Origin: Siphonodentalium dalli
Taxonomy: Eukaryota; Mollusca; Scaphopoda; Gadilida; Siphonodentaliidae
Direction: 5' to 3'
Length of the DNA: 64,000 nucleotides
Assembly (NCBI GenBank): GCA_032622095.1
Contig: CP136062.1
Span: forward strand, 163,366,875 to 163,430,874
Shown here: positions 55,150 through 64,000 of the stretch, piece after piece
Numbering within the stretch: the stretch's first letter is position 1
How the letters are laid out: every line of letters begins with the position of its first letter
The notes under the pieces: model-generated
The model's input: the letters and a program-made list of their open reading frames with translations, nothing else
Databases searched by the model: none
What the model was told of the DNA's origin: nothing
Made by a program: the position numbers and the translations under genes

Positions 55150-57340
55150 ACCAGTGCAACTCACAGATGACCATGCAGTCACTCCATATATACATGAACA
55201 CTACACAAATGAACATATGTCACTCGCTTTATACACATACACCTCACTCACTACTATACAGCCACACATGGGTATGCCCATACACCTAACACATGGCCAT
55301 ATAGCCGTGAATAAACATGCCGGCACACCAGGTATACTCCTACACCTCACACATGACCATATAGTCACGACCTGTATACATATTCACTACATTCATGAAC
55401 ATACAGTAACATCTTGTATACCTGTTCGCCTCACCATTGGTAATACAGTCACTCCATGTATATGTATATATTTGCCACAAGCATGGCCATATAGGTCTCA
55501 AGATATACATATACACTCCAACGATGACAATATAGTCATTCCCGATATATATTTTCGCCACATTCATGATCATACATCACTTATTGTATACATATTTGCC
55601 TCACCAGGGGTCATAAAGTCACTCCCTGTATATATATTTGCCAATATCATTACAGTCCTTCTAGATATACCAATGTCCCACACCGTGCACACGGCCATTC
55701 GTACACTCCAAACGTGCATATAGACCTCACCATGACAATTCAGCCTCTCGCTGTATACTCATAAACCACACTCGTGATCATACAGTCACTCCTTGTATAC
55801 CAATTAACCTTACCATTAATTCTGTATCTGTATATGGTACGTCCTTAGTGACCAAATCTGGCTTTTGCCACACTGGCACTCCCTATATACATATTGGCCA
55901 CTAGGACTCGCATCTTGCAGGTAACTAGTCGAAACGTAATGTGACATTAAACAAAATTTGCTTAGTATGGCACATAGTCAGCGATCTGCAACTGATGATG
56001 ATCTTATCCAAACATTTTGGCATCTTTTCAACTCATTGGGAGTAATTTCCAAAAATGTCTAAACTCTACTGTTGGCATAAAATAAAATCTTGTTTTTGTG
56101 GGGTATGTTCTAAAACTAATTTCAAAATTCCACTAAACCGCTCCAGGACCCAGCTTCCACCTCGACATTCATGTCATTAGAACGGGGATCAATTTGTCTG
56201 CGAGAAATTGGGACCTTGGTCATCATATATTTAGCCTCGAATATTTTGTAATGTGCCTAACAGACATCCTCCCCTTTCTTTTGACATCCATACATTTATG
56301 TACCACCTTCATTGTGTGGGGACATTATATGACGGATAGTATGTAAGCCATTATTTATTTCAAATGGAAAGGCATTATGGTCCGTCAGCCAGTGCTCCAT
56401 TCTGACTTGTTATTGTCATTCCGGAGGGCTAGGTGTGATTTTCGTTGACGCGGACATATGTGTCACCTAGTCAGACACCCACTTACATGTATTTGTTAGC
56501 CTATACTTACCTGTATTAGATGGTTGTATGTATTGGTTAAACCATGACCATAGTCACTCCAGGTGTAATTATACCTCATCAATTACAATACAGTCCTTCT
56601 AGATATACCTATACCCCACACAGCACACATACGGCCGTTCGTACACTTCAGACTTGCAAATACAGCTCAACCATGACAATTCAGCCACTCGCTGTATTCT
56701 TACATACCCCATCCATGAGCATTCAGCTATTCACTGAATACCGGTAGACACACAAATGACAATACAGCAACAACAGATAAACATATACATCCCATCCATG
56801 ACCATGATGTCACTACATATATACACAAGCCCGCCAATGACCATCAAACTGTACTCCAGGTATGCATATACACTTCAACAACATTGACCATGCAGTAATT
56901 CCATGTACACATATACACATTGCCCATAACCATACAACCACTCCATGTGTATCCATACACCACATCCATTACCATACAGCCAACTCGTGTATACATATAC
57001 ACCCACCCATGACAATACAGCCACCCAACATACACATCTACATCCCACCCATGACCACACAGTCACTCCATATATACATACACAACACAAAGATGGACAA
57101 TGTAGCTAATCTCGCTATACACATACACCACTGCAATGACCAGACAACCACTCCCTGTGTACATGTTCACCTCACACATGACCATAAGCTACTCCTTATA
57201 TACATATACAACTCAACGTGGACACTCCATACATGCCCATATAGACACACATTGTATAACTATTCATATCATTCATGAATACAATAACTCCCCATCTACA
57301 TACGCACCTCACCTATAGCCATACACTCAACAGACATACA
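55150..57340. repeat. 42-bp degenerate minisatellite (two blocks: 55150-55900 and 56545-57340)
   Basis: The unit is roughly CATGACCATACAGTCACTCC followed by ATGTATACATATACACCTCAC. Unit starts are spaced mostly 42 bp (39-45). A ~110-bp stretch near 55665 (TTCTAGATATACC..) is duplicated near 56585. 55900-56545 is unrelated sequence. Confidence 0.85.
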
Positions 57341-59003
57341 CACTGTATTATAATGGGCCAGAGTAGCCACATACTAAGATCCCTCTCAGTTCCGTTTCAA
57401 CATTCTGCCCATTTCAGTTCAAAAAAACATGGACAGAATTCCGAAAGTAGTTTTTGGCAAAATCCATACTGCATCCCTTAAATGAACTTTCCATGCCTCT
57501 TAAGGTACTGGGGCAACCATAATAGAACATTTAGTTGACTAAGTAGCATGTTTAATAAGCAAGTGAGTCACAATCTGCTACCTTTTCGGAACAGCAGTGA
57601 ATAATTTTCGGAATATATGTGACAAATCAACATTTTACCAAATTTGGTTGCCATTTCGCAAGCCATCTTGAGAAATATTGTCTAAAACACCCCAGTGTGA
57701 CACAGTTAGCACATATCAAAACAATAAACACTGTTGATACCAAAGATAGTTCCATTTTACTTTTTAAAAATGATTCAAACCTGAACAATTATTTTTTGCC
57801 GATTTTGATGTCAAGTTTGTGACATAAAAATTCGATTAATTCTGGTGATTTCAGTGGTTAAAATAGTAACAATTAACCAATATGCATCAGAAATGTTAGT
57901 ATTCAATGTATATAAGACAGAATAGTCAATTGCGTGCGTCATTCACAACTTGTAAGCAGTCGTATGGTACGCTGGGACAATATTTACCATTTTTCATATA
58001 TTGGTCGCCATTTTGAGCCAAAGTGACAATTTTGGTACATTTGAGTTGGAATATCCATAAAAAATAGAAAGCATCATTTACATTGCGCAGTTCTTCCAAT
58101 TTATTGATGAAATATGACTATAATCCCAATGATGATATTTTGCGATATGTTATACTGCGTTCTGTAAAATCGAATTTTTGAGTGATCGGAAGGGGTTGGC
58201 ACCCCACGAATGGCATATGTCATTGCTTCAAAGGTCATTTAACATGCTAAATACAAAATAAAGTCACAATTCTCAACCAGTTCCAAACAGCAGAAACTTA
58301 TCTTTAAAATACTATTAAAAAACGTAAAACAAATTCACTTCCGGTCGCCAGTTTGGCTGCCATCTTGGACGAGGAATTCCAATTTTGGCACAGACAGGTG
58401 GCGTTATGCCTTAGCTTCACAAAAATGTATACATGTGTATATATATATGACAAGATTTTCTCACTATAATTGCATCAAACTAACTTAACGGAAATTGCAG
58501 CCATCTTGGACGCCATCTTGAATTACACAAAAATGCTCAAATCTGATTTTAGCGGATTTTGGATATGTTATAGAGGGTATATTCCTCTTCAAAATGGTAT
58601 ACACACCAACTTAGTCCAAATTTCTTCTAGGTCAAACCTTTTATCGACCAGACAATGTCTAAACTTGGCTGCGACACCAAATGTTTTTTATAACAATCTG
58701 AATAATCGAATCACTGAATCAGAATCAGGCAATCATGTTACAGCTAGTCCACTTAGACGAGACGGAACTGTAAGGGGAATTGATGCATACGAATCCCACA
58801 AGTTCGCTTAATTCAAAAGTTCTTCAATGTTGTCGATATATTGACAAAATTTCGCGACCTGAGTTCCAATCTGTCCTAAGTGCACTTTTTAAGATTTTGA
58901 GTAAATCGATTTTCAAAGTTTGTATTGCTGTCACGACTAAAATGAATGGTTTACAGTGAAAAACTTGACATCGCTGGATACCTAATGTCTTAACTATTCA
59001 TTA

Positions 59004-61446
59004 TTAGCTCAACTTTACTTTGTAAAGTTTGAGCTATTGCCATGGCTTTGTCGTCCGTCGTCCGTGTGTGTGTGCGTGAAGCGTCAACAATTTCCTTTAG
59101 CACGGGCTACAGGTCGTACCTTTGGTCGGATCATTATGAAATTTGTCATAGCTGTTGACATTGACATGTAGATGGGAACGAGTTATTTTGGGTTCATTCG
59201 GGAAAAAAACATGGCCGCCAGTGGCCATCTTGGATTTCAATATTCAATCCATTAGCACGGGCTACAGGTCGTACTGTTCGTCTGATCATCATGAAATTTG
59301 TCATGGATGTTAATATTGACATGTAGATGGGAACGAGTCATTTTGGGGTTGTTCGGCCAAAAAACATGGCCACCGGCAGCCATCTTAGATTTTACTCTTT
59401 GCATGACTAAATTCTTTGGCACGGCCTATAGGTCGTACCTTTGGTCGAATCATCATAAATTTTTTCATGGATGTTAACAATCACATGTAGATGGGAACGA
59501 GTCATTTTGGGGTCATTCGGCAAAAAAACATGGCCGCCAGCAGCCATTTTGGATTTTACTCTTTGTATGACTAAATCCTTTAGCACGGACTACAGGTCGT
59601 ACCTTTAGTCTGATCATCATGAAATTTGTCATGGCTGTTGAGATTGGAATGTAGATGGGAACGAGTCATTTTGGGGTCATTCGGACAAACAACATGGCCG
59701 CCAGCGGCCATCTTGGATTTCAAAATTCAATCCATTAGCACGGGCTACAGGTCGTACCTTTGGTCTGATCATCATTAAATTTGTCATGAATGTTAACATT
59801 GACATGTAGATGGGAACGAGTCATTATGGGGTCGTTCTGTCAAAAAACATGGCCGCCAGCAGCCATTTTGGATTTTACTCTTCGTATGACTAAATCCTTT
59901 GGCGCGGGCTGCAGGTCGTAGCTTTGGTTGGATCTTCATAAAATTTGTCATGGATGTTAACAATGAAATGTAGATGGGAACGAGTAATTTTGGGGTCATT
60001 CGGTCCAAAAACATGGCCGCCGGCAGCCATCTTAGATTTACTCTTTGCATGACTAAATTCTTTGGCACGGCCTACAGGTCGTACCTTTGGTCGGATCATC
60101 ATAAAATGTGTCATGGATGTTAACAATGACATGTAGATGGGAACGAGTCATTTTGGGGTCATTCGGCAAAAAACATGGCCGCCAGCAGCCATTTTGGATT
60201 TTACTCTTTGTATGACTAAATCCTTTAGCACGGGCTACAGGTCGTACCTTTAGTCTGATCATCATGAAATTTGTCGTGGCTGTTGAAATTGGAATGTAGA
60301 TGGGAACTAGTCATTTTGGGGTCATTCGGACAAACAACATTGCCACCAGCGGCCATCTTGGATTTCAAAATTCAATCCATTAGCATGGGCTACAGGTCGT
60401 ACCTTCGGTCTGATTATCATGAAATTTGTCATGAATGTTAACATTGACATTTAGATGGGAACGTGTAATTTTGGGGTCATTCGGCCCAAAAACATGGCCG
60501 CCGGCAGCCATCTTAGATTTACTCTTTGCCTGACTAAATTCTTTGGCACGGCCTACAGGTCGTACCTTTGGTCGGATCATCATAAAATGTGTCATGGATG
60601 TTAACAATGACATGTAGATGCCGCCAGCATGGATTTTACTCTTTGTATGACTAAATCCTTTAGCACGGGCTACAGGTCGTACGAGTCATTTTGGGGTCAT
60701 TCGTACATCTTGGATTTCAAAATTCATTCCATTAGCATGGGCTAAAGGTCGTACAATTGGTCCGATCTTTATGAAATTTGTCATGAATGTTGACATTGTC
60801 ATGTAGATGGGAACAAGTTATTTTGGGGTCATTCGGCAAAAAACATGGCCACCAGCCGCCATTTTAGATTTCAAAATTCAATCCATTGGCGCGGGCTACA
60901 GGTCATACTGCTCGTCTGATCATCATGAAATTTGTCATGGATGTTAATATTGACATGTAGATGGGAACGAGTCATTTTGGGGTCATTCGGCCAAAAAAAT
61001 GGCCACCAGAAGCCATCTTGGATTTAACTCTTTGCATGATTAAATCCTTTGGCGCGGCCTGCAGGTCGTAGCTTTAGTCAGATCTTCATGAAATTTGTTA
61101 CGAATGTTAACAATGACATGTAGATGGGAATTATTCATTTTGGAGTAATTTGGTAAAAAAACATGGCTGCCAGCAGCCATCTTGGATTTTACTCTTTGCA
61201 TGACTAAATCCTTTGACACAGGCTACAGGTCGTATCATTTGTCAGATCATCTTGAAATTTGTACTGGATGTTAATAATGACATGTAAATGGGAACGAGTC
61301 TTTTTGGGGTCATTTGGCAAAAAAACATGGCTGCCAGCGGCCATCTTAGATTTTAATCTTTGCATGACTAGGCCTTTCAACTTTCCACATTCCTTATCAC
61401 TCCATTGACTTTAACACATGAAATTATTCCCTTTCCAAGTTGAGCT
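59004..61446. repeat. Satellite-like array, ~14 units of ~160 bp, between TAGCTCAACTT ends
   Basis: Each unit has TAGCACGGGCTACAGGTCGT, GATCATCATGAAATTTGTCA, ACATGTAGATGGGAACGAGT, TTTTGGGGTCATTCGG and ACATGGCCGCCAGCAGCCAT. GGGAACGAGT-type sites recur from 59176 to 61291. The array starts next to the hairpin TAGCTCAACTTTACTTTG (59004) and ends near the inverse AAGTTGAGCTA (61437-61447). The minus-strand ORFs are repeat products. Confidence 0.9.
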
Positions 61447-61472
61447 ACAGTGTCATTGACACTTTCATTATC

Positions 61473-62480
61473 TTTGATCGCCATTATAGTAAAGATGTTA
61501 GCACATGCGGTCCTGTTTTCTGCTCGATTCGTTATGCTAATATACAACCCTTACAAATTAGCCAAAAATCCGACACCAGAATCCAATATGCCGGCCAAGA
61601 TAGCCGCCGAAATGTGAAAATATGCTATTTTTCTGTCATGTTACCACATTTCGTTTGTCTCTGTGGGAAAATGTTAGAATTTTTGCGTCATGTTATACAT
61701 TTATCATATAGAGGAGTCATTGGCGAACACATGGGGACCATAATATGCATTCATTGCGGGATATTTTTGTCCGATATCACGTTTTCCAAAATGCCGTTAT
61801 CATAGGTCAAAGCCGAAACTCCGTTAATAACGCGATGTTATGTTTCGAATCAATGAATGTTATTGCTAACAACACAATGCATATATATTTGCAGGAGATA
61901 CTCGAGCTAGGATTCCTCTTATACCTGAGTTGAGGAATATTTACCCAAATCCAAGATGGCGACCAAACTGGCCACCAGAAATAAAAAATCGCCGAAAATC
62001 GCTGATTTTAACATCAGTGAGCATTATTGTCATGACAAATCCACACATGCTTACTATTGTAAGTTGGGAACACTTAGGCGAAGAACTTTCCTTGTACCAT
62101 ATCCAAATAAAAGTCCCCCCAAATCCAAAATGGCGCCCACAATGGCGGACAGATTTTGAAAAATCACCGAAATTCCCTTATATTCACATCATTGGGCATT
62201 ATTGTCGAGACAACTCCATCCATGCGTACTGCGGTGAAGTAATTACCTACATCTCATGCAATAAATGGTTTTCCAAATCGAAGATGGCGGCCAAAATGGC
62301 GACCGAAATTTTAATACACAGAAAAATAGCATATTTTCACATTCGGCGGCTATCTTGGCCGGCATATTGGATTCTGGTATCGGATTTTTGGCTAATTTGT
62401 AAGGGTTGTATATTAGCATAACGAATCGAGCGGAAAACAAGACGGCATGTGACATCATCTTTACTATAACGGCGATCAAA
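61473..62480. mobile_element. TIR element (~1.0 kb) with ~165-bp inverted ends and internal repeats
   Basis: TTTGATCGCCATTATAGTAA at the left and TTACTATAACGGCGATCAAA at the right. Pairing continues through CTCGATTCGTTATGCTAATA and ATGTGAAAATATGCTATTTT. Inside, CAAATCCAAGATGGCGACC-type units recur at 61949, 62121 and 62275. No transposase. 62480-63050 shows nothing. Confidence 0.8.
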
Positions 62481-63109
62481 CAGACCTGGTGCATTTAAAA
62501 AAAATGGCCGCCATGATTGACGCCATCTTGTCTGGAGTCTCTGCGGCCACTTTTTTTTCTTGTTAACAAGTGAAAAAAATTAGAGGAGACCTTAAGGAAG
62601 AAAATTAGTGGGGTGAAGTTAAGTCCTGGGGGGTGCAGAGGTCGACCAATATCTCCTGGACTAAAGTAACTGGACGCGAAAATTTGTAACGACGGACGCT
62701 TTTTTTTCTCAGAAATATTTACCTTCACATGATATGTCATGGGCATATATGGTCATGTTTGAAAAACAATAAAGGTAAAACATTTAGGATATGTCCAATT
62801 AATAATCAGATATTTTTTTTGCACAACATAATGGAAAATATACTATAACACACATGGGCGTGTCCATATCGTCTCCGTTGGGGCGGGTGATGCATGTCGA
62901 AGTGAATTTTTCCAACTGTATCCCCTTGAACCAAACCAAACACTCCTAAAAGTTCTCAAAATTACATTTGGACACCCCCTATATAAACAATAGCCATGAA
63001 TGAGACGGCGCGTCTTGTTATTTATAAATTCGTATTTTTCATTTTCAGACGGAAAAATATTGGTGCCTATTAAAGGCGAATTCCTGGAAGTCGATGACAG
63101 CTTAGCTTC

Positions 63110-63634
63110 CCCAGTGATCCCACCTTCTGCGTGGTGCTGGTAACCAGCAGTGCCACGAATGTGGGAAGAAATATAAAAACCTGCAATCATCACGGCAACA
63201 TTCACTTTCTCATATAAAAGACAAGCCAATGTCGTCGAGTGATGAATTCGGGGCTCACAGATCCGGCCACCAACATAAAGTGCGGTGTGATGTTATCCAG
63301 TCTATCCGTGTCCAGACAACATTACAAAATACACAACGAAGCATTAAAACAATGTTGCCCGATTGAAGGATGTGGCAAGGCATTTATCAAACCAAATCTC
63401 TTCCAGTCACACATGAACCGACATACAAAAAGCTATCCACATGTTTGCAGAGGGTGCAACAAAACCTTTAGTTCAAAGGACATCATAAATCGACACAGCA
63501 AGGTTTGCATCGAGGAAGCCACACACACAGGTACTACATGCAATATATCATTCGTGGATTCGAGTGGACTCCGCAAGCACGAAGCATCAGTTCATGTTCA
63601 TGTGTATTCCATGGGACTGAACTTGTGCCACTGA
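63110..63634 (+). pseudogene. C2H2 zinc-finger sequence, decayed or frameshifted
   Basis: Finger 1 CHECGKKYKNLQSSRQHSLSH lies in one frame (63149-63211). The following fingers are in another frame from 63239: an incomplete finger ending SRQHYKIH, a complete CPIEGCGKAFIKPNLFQSHM..H, CRGCNKTFSSKDIINRHSKVC, and a last one missing its first Cys (SFVDSSGLRKHEASVH). The frame change and lost cysteines suggest a pseudogene, or an error in the assembly. A TTTTCAG acceptor-like site lies at ~63050. The class is DNA-binding C2H2 protein; the exact family is unknown. Confidence 0.6.
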
Positions 63635-63745
63635 TTGGCCAGTGACAGGTTCGGGTGGCCTGTACCCATGAGTGTTCATGTGTATTCCCTTGGACCGAAC
63701 CTGTGTTACTGATTGGCCAGTGACAGGTTCGGGTGGCCTGTAGTG
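63593..63745. repeat. Tandem duplication, ~79-bp unit
   Basis: GTTCATGTGTATTCC, ATTGGCCAGTGACAGGTTCG and GGTGGCCTGTA occur at 63593 and again at 63673. The unit overlaps the end of the zinc-finger frame. 63745-64000 shows nothing further. Confidence 0.85.
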
Positions 63746-64000
63746 GGGAGGTGTCACAACCGGTACTGTTACTGGCTGTTGGACAACGCGAGTGGCATGT
63801 GCTGCCCCTCTGTGTGTCCCCAGCTCCCTTGTAGTACCGTCATTTGTGATAGGCTTACTGGGTTGTCCTGTCCCACCGGTTCGGTCGGTCTCACAGTTGG
63901 GCCTTCCCGTCAAGTGGCGGTCATCGTCATTTGATGGACCTCCTTGCCCCCATGTCAAGAGACTGTTATCGTCCCTGGCATTATAATTATCTTGGCCTGG

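Larger units (their letters stand above)
52230..58670. mobile_element. Giant foldback element (~6.4 kb) with ~1.3-kb inverted arms
   Basis: The left arm (52230-53162 plus 54636-55012) pairs inversely with the right arm (57350-58670). Examples: CTCTATAACATATCCAAAATCCGC at 52331 against GCGGATTTTGGATATGTTATAGAG at 58551 in shorter matched blocks, CCCCTTCCGATCA / TGATCGGAAGGGG, and AACTGGTTGAGAATTGTGAC / GTCACAATTCTCAACCAGTT. The core 55150-57340 is minisatellite. No transposase was found. Confidence 0.8.

Noticed and set aside
58470-58811. 113-codon ORF
   Set aside because: Lies in the right arm of the foldback element, and the inverted left arm does not keep the frame open.
59793-60613. Minus-strand ORFs containing MSLLTSMTHFMMIRPKVRPV-like peptides
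   Set aside because: Translation of the ~160-bp satellite; disrupted differently in each unit.

Overview
This is an intron-rich animal nuclear DNA window, AT-rich by eye. It most likely comes from a marine invertebrate such as a mollusc, brachiopod or hemichordate; that placement is inferred from repeat style and gene divergence, not proven. There is no operon structure. Instead there are GT-AG introns, conserved metazoan proteins, a CR1/L2-type LINE tail, a Penelope-like element, Helitron-like elements and many MITEs. Two conserved genes can be rebuilt exon by exon, with every splice phase consistent.

MORN1 lies on the minus strand. Its first exon starts at 22191, seven further exons run down to 1346, and the 3' end leaves the window on the left. 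It encodes seven to eight MORN repeats followed by the conserved MORN1 C-terminal region. RPUSD2, an RluA-type pseudouridine synthase, lies on the plus strand in 11 exons from 22584 to 48381 (564 aa), with a polyadenylation signal just after the stop. The two genes are head to head: their start codons are 392 bp apart, so 22192-22583 is very probably a shared bidirectional promoter.

The introns are packed with mobile DNA in recognisable families. Family A are piggyBac-type MITEs with TTAA target sites. Family B are palindromic MITEs with 8-bp target duplications (hAT type). Family C are Helitron-like elements (5' TC, 3' hairpin plus CTAG, inserted between A and T). Family D are mariner-type MITEs (TA target sites). 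Family G is a fourth dispersed repeat. Several insertions are nested and can be ordered in time. One family D element in MORN1 intron 6 carries an inverted, nearly identical copy of MORN1 exon 3. A 186-codon ORF of unknown function sits on the minus strand inside MORN1 intron 4.

Downstream of RPUSD2 (48.4-64 kb) the window is almost all repeats. In order there are a TTAA element, a 177-bp tandem repeat, a 6.4-kb foldback element with arms of about 1.3 kb and a core of 42-bp minisatellite, a satellite of about 160 bp rich in CCATCTTGG motifs, and a further long-TIR element. At the right edge is a decayed C2H2 zinc-finger sequence.
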